A DNA stretch of 42,386 bases from the NCBI RefSeq assembly GCF_001639295.1, contig NZ_LWMV01000213.1, forward strand, positions 1-42,386, read 5' to 3'. Each line of letters starts with the position of its first letter. Position 1 is the first letter of the stretch. This stretch comes from Methanobrevibacter curvatus (lineage in GTDB: Archaea; Methanobacteriota; Methanobacteria; Methanobacteriales; Methanobacteriaceae). The notes under the pieces are model-generated. The model did no database searches, was not told the DNA's origin, and was given only the letters and a program-made list of their open reading frames with translations. Positions 27,661 to 37,076 of this stretch are shown here, piece after piece. The position numbers were made by a program, and so were the translations under genes.

Positions 27661-27724
27661 TCTTAAATAAAATTTATTCAAATAGTCTGAAAACTTCGTG
27701 ATAACATTTGAACAAAAAATCAGA

Positions 27725-28514
<790 letters not shown>

Positions 28515-28524
28515 ATATATCACT

Positions 28525-28725
28525 TTACAATTTAATTAAACTTGTAAATTTCTTATAACCCTTAATAATAAGATTTTTGCTTTTATTATACACACTTTTG
28601 ACACCATTATAAACCTTATTAAAAGCATTTTTACTTTTATTATACAAACTTTTGCCATCATTATAAATATTAACCAATCTATCATTATTAACATTAAAAA
28701 TAGCTTTAAAACTAATAACAGCCAT
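28525..28725 (-). CDS. Truncated B gene of unit 2
   Basis: A 66-residue open frame that keeps only the C-terminal part of B: one and a half 18-residue repeats (NIYNDGKSLYNKSKNAF, NKVYNGVKSVYNKSKNL) and a variant end (IIKGYKKFTSLIKL). Its first residues (MAVISFKAIF) come from the leader, whose AATGGCTGTTATTAG matches the leader of the other units, so a deletion has fused leader and 3' end. The frame is open and A copy 2 starts 10 bases later. It could make a short cationic peptide or be non-functional. Confidence 0.6.
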   Translation of the reverse strand: MAVISFKAIFNVNNDRLVNIYNDGKSLYNKSKNAFNKVYNGVKSVYNKSKNLIIKGYKKFTSLIKL

Positions 28726-28794
28726 TCTTAAATAAAAATTTATTTAACTCACCTAAAAACTTTGTGGTAACAGTTTAATAAAAAAAATCAGCTA

Positions 28795-29557
28795 TCATAT
28801 TGAAATTTGATCAATATCAGCATGGATAAGCTTATAAAAGGTCTTAAAAGCAATTATAACATCGTCCTCAATCATTCGATCGCGATCATGTTTAACAGCA
28901 TTACAGGCAACTAAAAATGTTAAAGCAAAAAGATTACCAGAATAATTGTACATGAAAATATTCGAAAATGTCCATTCTAATGTATATTTTATAACATCTG
29001 AATGCATGTAGTATATCTTATCAAAAAGTTTTTTTGCATTTTTATCCCATTTTAATTTTTTTAAAGAGTGGAAAAAATTTTTATCAGCATGATTAAAGGT
29101 TAAATCTTTATCAAAGTCCAGTAACAAGTACATTAATTTTTCAATAAAAAAAAAACTTTTTTTCTTCAGAAATTTTATCTCCATTTGCCTTCATTTTCAT
29201 CAAAACAGTGTAAAAAGAAGTTAACGATTGGAAGTGTTCAAAGACGATAGTATCTCCCCATAAAGATGGAGCATAAAGTAACTGAATTTTAGACTTTTTC
29301 AAAATAGAAGCATCTTGTAGTAACAAGAATTTTTCTTTCAAGTCCTCAGCAGTTAGGTTAGAAGTAAGAAACTCTTTGTTGTACTGGTTCATGTAATTTT
29401 CCATGTTTTTAGTCAAATCTATAAAAGATTCAGAATCATATAATTCCAAAGTTTCATTTAAAATCTCTTCTAAGCCATCAACATATTCAAAATTCTTTAA
29501 AATCTTATCAAAATTTTCATGTTGAAGTTCCATCTCAATATCTATATCATACTTCAT
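28795..29557 (-). pseudogene. A copy 3, frameshifted at a T10 tract
   Basis: It starts at the ATG (MKYDIDIEMELQ) after GTGATATAT. Sequence upstream of this ATG in the same frame is the B gene read in a wrong frame and is not part of the protein. The product follows its paralogues to ISEEKKFFF, then hits Tyr and a stop at 29141. The remaining family sequence (IEKLMYLLLDFDKD to KLIHADIDQISI) continues in another frame to 28795. The switch lies at ten T on the minus strand (29146-29155). Nine T would restore the frame as FFFIEKLM; intact copies have TTTCTTTTTATT here, with a C breaking the run. Confidence 0.87.
29146..29155. repeat. A10/T10 homopolymer inside A copy 3
   Basis: Ten identical bases exactly where the frame of copy 3 breaks. 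The intact copies carry a C inside this run, so the point change both created the long tract and made it prone to slippage. Confidence 0.9.
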
Positions 29558-29567
29558 ATATATCACT

Positions 29568-30095
29568 TTACAATTTAAATAAACTTCTAATTCCATTATA
29601 AACATTACTAATGGCATTTTTACTTTTATTATACAAACTTTTGACACCATTATAAACCTTATTAAAAGCATTTTTACTTTTATTATACAAACTTTTACCA
29701 CCATTATAAACCTTATTTCTAATTCTTGAAAATGTCTTCTTAGCTCCATTATAGGTATTAACTAAAGCATTATAAGATTTTTGAGTTATGGCTTTAATAG
29801 TATTAGCTGTTTTCTTAACAACACTTTTCACAATATTCACAATGACATTTTTAGCATTGACTACAGCCTTTTTAGCCTGGTTAGCTAAATATGAAATATT
29901 AGCTGGTCCATCAGTAATAAACTTAGAAATAGCTTTTAAATTAAGATTATTAGTCAAGTAACTAGAAGTGCCTTTTATAAAATGTTGTAAATCAGACAAA
30001 GGAGTAATATCTTTAAAAGCTTTATGAACATAGGAATTAATAGTTTTCACAAAAGCACCAAAACCCTCAGTAGCAATCTTAAGAATCTCACCCAA
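29568..30095 (-). CDS. B gene of unit 3: cationic helical-repeat protein
   Basis: A 175-residue protein of no family I recognise. After a mixed N-terminal part (about 1-70) comes a Lys/Val/Ala-rich helical part (about 70-110), then 18-residue repeats: NKVYNGGKSLYNKSKNAF (127-144), NKVYNGVKSLYNKSKNAI (145-162) and a half repeat SNVYNGIRSLFKL (163-175). Eighteen residues are five helical turns, so the repeats stack as one amphipathic, strongly basic helix. There is no signal peptide or membrane helix. The start could be TTG (30095) or GTG (30050, MKTINSYVHKAF), the latter with GGTG 5 bases before. A copy 3 follows 10 bases after the stop. Confidence 0.75.
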   Translation of the reverse strand: MGEILKIATEGFGAFVKTINSYVHKAFKDITPLSDLQHFIKGTSSYLTNNLNLKAISKFITDGPANISYLANQAKKAVVNAKNVIVNIVKSVVKKTANTIKAITQKSYNALVNTYNGAKKTFSRIRNKVYNGGKSLYNKSKNAFNKVYNGVKSLYNKSKNAISNVYNGIRSLFKL

Positions 30096-30199
30096 AATCT
30101 TAGTCCTTGCCTAAACTAATTAAATCACAACCATTCTTAAATAAAATCTATTTAAATAATCTGAAAATTTCGTGATAACATTTGAACAAAAATTAGGTG

Positions 30200-30955
30200 T
30201 CATATTGAAAGTTGATCAATATCCGCATGAATAAGTTTATAAAAAGTTTTAAAAGCAATTACAACATCATCCTCAATCATTCGATTACGATCATGCTTAA
30301 CAGCATTACAAGCAGATAAAAATATTAAAGTAAAACGATTACCAGTAAAATTGTACTCATAAATATTCGACAATGATCCTCCCAATATATATCGTATAAC
30401 CTCAGAATGAATATAATATACTTTATCAAAAAGTTTTTTTGCATTTTTATCCCATTTTAATTTTTTTAAAGAATGAAAAAACTTTTCATCAATATAATCA
30501 AAAACTAATTTTTTATCAAAATCAAATAGCAAATACATTAGTTTTTCTATAAAAAGAAACTTTTTTTCTTCAGAAATTTTATCTTTATTTGCCTTCATTT
30601 TCATTAAAACTGTGTAGAAAGAGATTAGTGCTCCGAAATGCTCAAATATTATAGTATCGCCCCATAAAGATGGAACATAAAGTAACTGAATTTTAGATTT
30701 TTTCAAAATCGAAGCATCTTGTAGTAACAAGAATTTTTCTTTCAAATCCTCAGCAGTTAAATTCAAAGTAAGAAAATCTTTATTATACTGATTCATATAA
30801 TTTTCCATATTTTTAGTCAAATCAATAAAAGATTCAGAATCATACAATTCTAAAGTCGCATTTAAAATCTCCTCTAAACTATCAACATATCCAAAATTTT
30901 TCAAAATCTTATCAACATCTTTATGTTGAAATTCTATTTCAATATCATATTTCAT
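30200..30955 (-). CDS. A copy 4, intact
   Basis: An intact member (251 residues) of the unrecognised A family, the best reference copy. No signal peptide or membrane helix; rich in Lys, Asp and Glu, mostly helical by composition. Blocks shared by all copies: ILKKSKI (83-89), PSLWGDTIIFEHF (95-107), LKKLKWDKNAKKLFDK (163-178), ACNAVKHDRNRM (215-226), EDDVVIAFKTFYKLIHADID (228-247). The ATG follows GTGATACAT, 10 bases after the B stop. Sequence further upstream in the same frame is out-of-frame B and is not included. The strongest conservation is at the C terminus, also at DNA level. Function unknown; immunity or antitoxin to B is a hypothesis only. Confidence 0.8.
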   Translation of the reverse strand: MKYDIEIEFQHKDVDKILKNFGYVDSLEEILNATLELYDSESFIDLTKNMENYMNQYNKDFLTLNLTAEDLKEKFLLLQDASILKKSKIQLLYVPSLWGDTIIFEHFGALISFYTVLMKMKANKDKISEEKKFLFIEKLMYLLFDFDKKLVFDYIDEKFFHSLKKLKWDKNAKKLFDKVYYIHSEVIRYILGGSLSNIYEYNFTGNRFTLIFLSACNAVKHDRNRMIEDDVVIAFKTFYKLIHADIDQLSI

Positions 30956-30965
30956 ACATATCACT

Positions 30966-31448
30966 TTATCGTTTAAATAAACTTCTAATTCCATTATAAA
31001 CATTACTAATGGTATTTTTACTTTTATTATGCAAACTTTTGACACCATTATAAACCTTATTAAAAGCATTTTTACTTTTACCATACAAACTTTTGACACC
31101 ATTATGAATATTATTTCTAATTCTTGAAAATGTCTTTTTAGCACCATTATAGGCATTAGTTACAGTATTATAAGATTTTTGAGTTATGGCTTTAATAGTA
31201 TTAGCTGTTTTCTTAACAACATTTTTCACAGTATTCACAATGCCATTTTTAGCATTGACTACAGCCTTTTTAGCCTGGTTAGCTAAATATGAAATATTAG
31301 CTGGTCCATCAGTAATAAACTTAGAAATAGCTTTTAAATTAAGATTATTGGTCAAATAACTAGAAGTGCCTTTTATAAAATGTTGTAAATTAGATAAAGG
31401 AGTAATATCTTTAAAAGCTTTATGAACATATGAGTTAATAGTTTTCAC
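30966..31448 (-). CDS. B gene of unit 4: cationic helical-repeat protein
   Basis: A second intact B gene, very similar to that of unit 3 but with changes concentrated in the repeats (NIHNGVKSLYGKSKNAF, NKVYNGVKSLHNKSKNTI, SNVYNGIRSLFKR). I start at GTG (MKTINSYVHKAF), which has GGTG 5 bases before it. The TTG start possible in unit 3 is TTT here, so if the upstream stretch is translated in both, another start codon (for example ATT) would be needed. The upstream stretch remains open and differs from unit 3 by conservative changes only. A copy 4 follows after 10 bases. Confidence 0.75.
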   Translation of the reverse strand: MKTINSYVHKAFKDITPLSNLQHFIKGTSSYLTNNLNLKAISKFITDGPANISYLANQAKKAVVNAKNGIVNTVKNVVKKTANTIKAITQKSYNTVTNAYNGAKKTFSRIRNNIHNGVKSLYGKSKNAFNKVYNGVKSLHNKSKNTISNVYNGIRSLFKR

Positions 31449-31599
31449 AAAAGCACCAAAACCCTCAGTAGCAATCTTAAAAACCTCACCAAAAATCTTA
31501 ATCCTTACCTAAACTAATTAAATCACAACCATTCTTAAATAAAATTTATTTAAATAGTCTAAAAGATTCTTGGTAACAGCTTAACAAAAAAATCAGTTA

Positions 31600-32337
31600 T
31601 TATATTGAAATTTGATCAATGTCAGCATGAATAAGTTTATAAAAAGTCTTAAAAGCAAGTACAACATCGTCCTCAACCATTCGATCACGATCGTGCTTAA
31701 CAGCATTACAGGCAACTAAAAATGTTAAAGAAAAACGATTACCAGAATAATTGTACTGAAAAATATTCGAAAATATCCCCTCCAATATATATTTCATAAC
31801 CTCAGAATGCATATCATATATCTTATCAAAAAGTTTATTTGCATTTTTGTCCCATTTTAATTTTTTTAAAGAATGGAAAAACTTTTTATCGGCATGTTCA
31901 AAGGTTGAATCTTTATCAAAGTCCAATAGTAGGTGCATTAGTTTTTCGATGAAAAGAAATTTTTTTTCTTCAGAAATTTTGTCTTCATTTGCTTTCATTT
32001 TCATTAAAACTGTGTAAAAGGAAGTTAATGCTCTGAAATGCTCAAAAACAATTGTATCTCCCCATAAAGATGGAACATAAAGTAACTGAATTTTGGATTT
32101 TTTTAAAATCGAAGCATTTTGTAATATCAAGAATTTTTCTTTTAAGTCCTCAGCAGTTAGGTTCGAAGTAAGGAAATCTTTGTTGTACTGGTTCATGTAA
32201 TTTTCCATGTTTTTAGTTAAATCTATAAAAGTCTCAGAATCATATAATTCTAAAGTCGCTTTTAAAATTTCTTCTAATCCATCAACATATTCAAAATTCT
32301 TTAAAATCTTATCAAAATTTTCATGTTGAAGTTCCAT
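31600..32337 (-). CDS. A copy 5, start codon removed by an insertion
   Basis: An intact A reading frame of 245 residues from MELQHENFDKILKNFEY to KLIHADIDQISI. The paralogues begin eight codons earlier with ATGAAGTATGATAT; here the same codons are present but ATG has become CTG, because homology ends exactly one base into that codon where the insertion sequence begins (32361). The native ribosome binding site and the B gene are gone. Translation could restart at the internal ATG (32337), but no good ribosome binding site precedes it. Probably poorly expressed or silent, though the frame has no other damage. Confidence 0.75.
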   Translation of the reverse strand: MELQHENFDKILKNFEYVDGLEEILKATLELYDSETFIDLTKNMENYMNQYNKDFLTSNLTAEDLKEKFLILQNASILKKSKIQLLYVPSLWGDTIVFEHFRALTSFYTVLMKMKANEDKISEEKKFLFIEKLMHLLLDFDKDSTFEHADKKFFHSLKKLKWDKNANKLFDKIYDMHSEVMKYILEGIFSNIFQYNYSGNRFSLTFLVACNAVKHDRDRMVEDDVVLAFKTFYKLIHADIDQISI

Positions 32338-32360
32338 CTCAATATCTATATCATACTTCA

Positions 32361-33599
32361 GAGAATTTCTATAAACTCCAATAAAAATATTTTTTTATTA
32401 TTTGTGTTTTTTTTACGAATTTATTTTATTTGTGTGCTCTTTAAATTGGCATAGAAAGGTTTATATATGATAATATACATATTTAATAGTATGTATAACT
32501 TGAATAATTATTTTATAAATAAACAGTATGCAAAAGTTGAAGAATTAGGTGATCGTTTGGCTGATATTGATCCACTTATTGATTGGGAAGTTTTTAGACC
32601 TATTATTAAAAGTATGTATGATAATCAGTCTGAAAAAGGTGGTAGACCTAATAATGATGAAATTGTTATGTTAAAAATGTTGGTTTTACAAACTTGGTAT
32701 GGTTTATCTGATTTTGAAGCTCAAAAGCAAGCAAATGATAGAATTTCTTTTTTAAAGTTTTTAGGATTTCCAGACAAGGTTCCTGATCAATCAACAATTT
32801 GGTTATTTCGAGAAAAAATGATTGAAAATAAAATTGACGATGCTATATGGGAAGAATTACAAAAACAATTAGACGAAAAAGGATTTAAAATCAAAAAAGG
32901 TGCAATTCAAGATGCAACATTCATTACAACCGATCCTGGACATCAAAAAGCAGATGAACCACGAGGAGAACAAGCTAAAACTCGTAGAAGTAAAGATGGT
33001 GCATGGACGAAAAAAGGCGAAAAATCATTTTTTGGATTTAAACTACACACAAAAGTAGATATGGAACACCAATTTATCAGAAAAATTGAAACAACAGCTG
33101 CAAATGTCCATGACTCACAAATAGACTTAATAGACAAAGGAGAAGTAGGATATAAAGATAAAGGATACTTTGGAGTAAAATCTAAAGGCTATGATGCAAC
33201 CATGGACAAAGCAACTAGAAACAACCCCCTATCCATCCGCCAAAAACTAAGAAACAAAAGAATAGCCCGTAAAAGATCACCAGGAGAAAGACCATATGCC
33301 GTAATCAAAAACATATTCCACAATGCACACTTAAAAGTCACAACACTACCCAGAATAGCTGTAAAAAATATGCTCTCATGTTTTTCTTACAACCTACAAC
33401 AATTACACACCATAAAAAAACAAAATACCACCCATTAGCGATAGCTATGAAAATTTAACTAAAAAAAGACAAAAAAACCAATAAAAAAAAGACAAAAACC
33501 TTGCAATTTAAAAAAATCCCCATAAAAATACAATTTTAAAAAAAAATAAAAAAATTAATTAAAAAAAAAACAGAAAAAAGTAGGTTAATAGAAAATCTC
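32361..33599. mobile_element. IS5-like insertion sequence
   Basis: A transposase gene between imperfect 16-bp inverted repeats: GAGAATTTCTATAAAC (32361-32376) and, on the other strand, GAGATTTTCTATTAAC (33584-33599), matching at 14 of 16 positions. The left end agrees exactly with the base where homology of A copy 5 to its paralogues stops. The element would be 1239 bp, in the normal range. I see no target-site duplication (flanks CTTCA and AATAG), so a deletion or rearrangement may have followed insertion. Confidence 0.75.
32467..33438 (+). CDS. IS5-family DDE transposase
   Basis: A 323-residue transposase that looks intact. The N-terminal helix-turn-helix region includes GGRPNNDEIVMLKMLVLQTW and QSTIWLFREKM; the catalytic domain shows the first Asp in KGAIQDATFI, the second in GYKDKGYFG and Glu in SPGERPYAVIKNIF, with FFGFKLHTKVD between. 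Two starts are possible: ATG 32467, with AAGGT upstream, or ATG 32491 (MYNLNNYF), which lies about 28 bases after TTTATATA and could be leaderless. The downstream half is richer in C and low in T compared with the first half, a composition change within the gene. Confidence 0.92.
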   Translation: MIIYIFNSMYNLNNYFINKQYAKVEELGDRLADIDPLIDWEVFRPIIKSMYDNQSEKGGRPNNDEIVMLKMLVLQTWYGLSDFEAQKQANDRISFLKFLGFPDKVPDQSTIWLFREKMIENKIDDAIWEELQKQLDEKGFKIKKGAIQDATFITTDPGHQKADEPRGEQAKTRRSKDGAWTKKGEKSFFGFKLHTKVDMEHQFIRKIETTAANVHDSQIDLIDKGEVGYKDKGYFGVKSKGYDATMDKATRNNPLSIRQKLRNKRIARKRSPGERPYAVIKNIFHNAHLKVTTLPRIAVKNMLSCFSYNLQQLHTIKKQNTTH

Positions 33600-33964
33600 A
33601 ATAGAATTAACATTATCCTCTGTTTTAGCATAAATATACATTAAAGATGGTCTCCCATCAGATTCAATAAAATTAATATGTCAATAATATTTATCTTCTT
33701 TCTTAACTAAAACTGCACTGATATTTAATATTTAATGCCTGATTTTTTAAACTGGATATAGCTATGTTAATAGCTTTTTCTTTGCTTATTAAATTAGATT
33801 TCTTAATTTTTGAATGTTCTGAATTAATTTTAATAGGACTGTCTTTTTTGATGTTGGTACTCGAATTATTTTCAGTAGTGTTATTTAATTTATTAGTTAT
33901 GTTTTTAGTAACAACAGTAGTAGTGTTATTAGTATCATTACTTACATCTTTCTGAATAATTCAT
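33585..33964 (-). pseudogene. PepSY-like surface protein remnant
   Basis: On the minus strand an ATG after GGGAG (33962-33964) is soon out of frame with a Thr/Asn-rich linker (DVSNDTNNTTTVVTKNIT), which leads to a PepSY-like domain start (ISKEKAINIAISSLKNQALN). The frame then shifts near 33725, at a short duplication of AATATTAAATATCA type, and continues as ISAVLVKKEDKYY, a TGA where Trp would be expected, then HINFIESDGRPSLMYIYAK and EDNVNSIEIFY, stop. The last codons lie in the end of the insertion sequence. At least two lesions; not a working gene. Confidence 0.6.
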
Positions 33965-34119
33965 TATATCTCCCTACCATTAAATAGATTTTGAGGTCGG
34001 TCAAAAATATCTTTTTAAGAATAAAATTTCTTTATTTTTATATTAAATCATTTTCATGAAAACTTTGATTTATAACTTTAGATTTTTAGCCGATCCTCAT
34101 TTTATAAAAAAAAATAAAA

Positions 34120-36999
34120 TTAGTTAGTATTTCTTTTTACCTTATTCTTAAAACCTTTTATACATAATCTATGTTTTGAATCTTTTCCTTTAGTCTTACC
34201 TAATTTATTTTTAGTTATACTATTGTTATCACCACTCACCTTAATTCCACGAATTTTAACACTATTTAAAGTTATAATATTTTTATCTCCCCTTAAACTA
34301 ATACCATGAATTTTATTCTTATTCAAAGTATTGCGAGTTATAATGTTTTTATCTCCCCAAACTTTAATACCATTTTGTTTATTTCCATTGGCAGTATTTC
34401 TGCCTAAATAATTAGAAATGCCCATAATACTAAATCCAAAATTCTTAGATTTCACTTTATTATAAATTATTGAATTCTTATTTCCACTCACAGATACTCC
34501 AACTTTAACACCAGAAATTATAGATTTTTCTAAAAGGTTTCTAGACCCTTTTATAATAACTCCATAATTTTTAGCTTTAATAGTATTTTTTTCTAATAAA
34601 TTATAATTCCCCTTTAGAGAAACACCATTGAGAAATCCCGAAATTGTATTTTTTGTAAAATTATTATAATTCCCACTTATCTTAACTCCATAATTTTCAT
34701 TATTACTACCAGTTATTCTATTATTCTTTACAATATTAAATGAGGATACAATTTCAATACCCGTATGCTTATTATTATTTATATTGTTATTTGAGAATGT
34801 AGTTTTATCTGCTCCAATATATACTCCTATTGAATTGTTATTTAACCTATTAGTAATTATAGTATTGTTATAAGCTAGTACATTAATACCATATCCCTTT
34901 GAAGTAGTAATTGTATTATTTTTAATTTTATTATTGATTCCTCCAATCGAAATTCCATTAGTTTTAGAGTTAGAAATATTATTATTTTCAATCTTAGTAT
35001 TTTCACCCCAAGTATTAATTCCTTCAACATTATCCCAAATAAAATTCCAAATAATATTATTGCTAAAACCAGAACCAATATAAACACCAATAGAATTATT
35101 TTTAACTAAATTATTAAATACTTCAGTCCTATTAACATTAGACAAAATAATACCCTCATACCTATTTCCAACAATATTATTATATCTTATATTAGAATTA
35201 AAAACATCAATTAAAACTAGACCCTCACCAACATTACTAAACACATCATTTACCTCTATGGTCAAATTTTTTGACCCACTACCAAATATCCCACTACCAA
35301 TATTAGAAGTTATATCATTATATCTCAACCAAGCATCATCACAATCAAATAATAAAATCCCACCATCATTATTCCCAAACACTAAATTAGTCCAAACAAC
35401 ACTTCTAAGTGAATCAATAAGATAAACACCAAATCCATTATTTTTACTTATATTATTGTTTCCAATAGAAACATCAGATTCACTAACAAATATGCCATTG
35501 CCTTCATTATTAGTTATATTATTAGAACTTATGCTAATATTATTCGATGAATAAATATTAATACCATTATTTAGATTAGACCTAATAGTATTAAATACCA
35601 TGGAAGTGTAATTGAAAGTATTTATTTCAATAGATTCCAAATTATTTTTTATAATATTATTAACAATTCCAACATAATAAGAAGCATGACCCATGTAACT
35701 ATTATTCAATATGTTAGTGCTGTTCCAAGTAATTTCATTATTAATATCATTGTTTAAATAAATTGCAGTTCCTAAATTATTTTCTATAATGTTTGAACGT
35801 ATGAGAAGAAGTGTTGAATAAAATGCAGATATTCCTCCATTATTATTTGTGATTTTATTGTCTGTCATTATTATATTTTTATCATAGTTTAAAAATATTC
35901 CTGTTTCATGGTTATTAGTAATATTATTATCTGTGATATAAATAATATCTGAAGAATCAGCATATATGCCATAATTATTAGAGCTTATATTATTATCGTT
36001 AATAGATATATTTTCAACATTATTTAATGAAATACCATCATTTATATTGCTACTAGCATGATTATTAGTAATTTTAACTTTTCGAGAGTAATCTGTTGAT
36101 ATTCCATTATTCTTGTTCTTTTTTACTTTGTTTTTATTTATTTTGGTATCATTAGAATCAGATACTGAAATACCATTGTTATCGTTACTGTCAATAGTAT
36201 TACTTTCTATATTAACATTACTACTTGTAGAAACACTAACTCCATCTCCACCATTATTAGAAATAATATTGTTCTTAAGTTCAATATTTTTAGACTCACT
36301 TAAATAAATTCCATCTCCTTCATTATCACTAATTTCATTATTATCAACAGTTATAGTATCAGATGAATCTATAGAAACACCATCACCACTATTATTATTT
36401 ATACTATTATCATTGATTTTGGTATTGTTAGATTCAGTTAAATACACACCATTACTGACATTTTTAATGTTATTTCCTGAAATGTTAGTATTATTAGCTG
36501 AAGATATAGATATACCATCCCCATCACTATCTAAAACACTATTATTAGTTATAGTTGTATTATTTGTAGATCGAATATCAATAGAAAACTCACTATTCTT
36601 CAAAGTATTATTATTAATATTAATGTTACTATATCCATCAGAATAAATGCCAGTTATATACTCACTGATTGTAAAACCAATTATCCCAACATTATCACTT
36701 AAAATGTTAAATGCATAATCATTAAAATCATCAATAGACCCTACAAGCTTAACACCAACATCACAAGTAATAGTGATAGCATGAGTAATATCTAAACCAA
36801 TACTATCATACAAACCACTACCTAATTTATCAAAATGCAAACCAGTGATATCTCCTTTAGTATCAATCAAATCCTGAATATCATCAAGAGTTGAAGTCTC
36901 ATTAACATGATAAATCACAGCACTAACACTAGATAAAGAACAAACTATTAATACAAAAATAGATAGGAACACTAGCAAATTCTTATAAACATTTTTCAT
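34120..36999 (-). CDS. Adhesin-like protein, right-handed beta-helix repeats
   Basis: A secreted surface protein of about 959 residues. A signal peptide (NLLVFLSIFVLIVCSLSSVSA, about 5-26) is followed by an N-terminal cap and then, from about residue 110 to the end, short parallel-beta-helix (PbH1/NosD-type) repeats of about 22-24 residues rich in Asn, Ile and Ser (for example NNISSNNYGIYADSSD). The end (KHRLCIKGFKNKVKRNTN) is very basic, with no transmembrane anchor or obvious cell-wall-binding repeat. The ATG at 36999 has AAAGGCG before it; an ATG seven codons earlier is less likely. It follows the larger adhesin by about 77 bases. Confidence 0.88.
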   Translation of the reverse strand: MKNVYKNLLVFLSIFVLIVCSLSSVSAVIYHVNETSTLDDIQDLIDTKGDITGLHFDKLGSGLYDSIGLDITHAITITCDVGVKLVGSIDDFNDYAFNILSDNVGIIGFTISEYITGIYSDGYSNININNNTLKNSEFSIDIRSTNNTTITNNSVLDSDGDGISISSANNTNISGNNIKNVSNGVYLTESNNTKINDNSINNNSGDGVSIDSSDTITVDNNEISDNEGDGIYLSESKNIELKNNIISNNGGDGVSVSTSSNVNIESNTIDSNDNNGISVSDSNDTKINKNKVKKNKNNGISTDYSRKVKITNNHASSNINDGISLNNVENISINDNNISSNNYGIYADSSDIIYITDNNITNNHETGIFLNYDKNIIMTDNKITNNNGGISAFYSTLLLIRSNIIENNLGTAIYLNNDINNEITWNSTNILNNSYMGHASYYVGIVNNIIKNNLESIEINTFNYTSMVFNTIRSNLNNGINIYSSNNISISSNNITNNEGNGIFVSESDVSIGNNNISKNNGFGVYLIDSLRSVVWTNLVFGNNDGGILLFDCDDAWLRYNDITSNIGSGIFGSGSKNLTIEVNDVFSNVGEGLVLIDVFNSNIRYNNIVGNRYEGIILSNVNRTEVFNNLVKNNSIGVYIGSGFSNNIIWNFIWDNVEGINTWGENTKIENNNISNSKTNGISIGGINNKIKNNTITTSKGYGINVLAYNNTIITNRLNNNSIGVYIGADKTTFSNNNINNNKHTGIEIVSSFNIVKNNRITGSNNENYGVKISGNYNNFTKNTISGFLNGVSLKGNYNLLEKNTIKAKNYGVIIKGSRNLLEKSIISGVKVGVSVSGNKNSIIYNKVKSKNFGFSIMGISNYLGRNTANGNKQNGIKVWGDKNIITRNTLNKNKIHGISLRGDKNIITLNSVKIRGIKVSGDNNSITKNKLGKTKGKDSKHRLCIKGFKNKVKRNTN

Positions 37000-37076
37000 A
37001 ATTTCGCCTTTTAATTTCATTATATATTATCTTTAAATTATATTCAATAAATTAACTTGTATTGATATAATATTTA

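Noticed and set aside
29558-29749. N-terminal extension of A copy 3 rich in Met, Lys and Val
   Set aside because: It is the B gene read in a wrong frame. The true start has GTGAT before ATG at 29557 and matches the other copies.
30956-31156. N-terminal extension of A copy 4
   Set aside because: Same reason: out-of-frame B sequence; the ATG at 30955 is the conserved start.
32943-33137. 64-codon minus-strand frame inside the transposase
   Set aside because: Antisense shadow of the transposase catalytic domain.
33439-33583. Inverted repeats nearer the transposase stop as element ends
   Set aside because: Only A/T-run similarity; the outer 14-of-16 match also coincides with the homology break in A copy 5.
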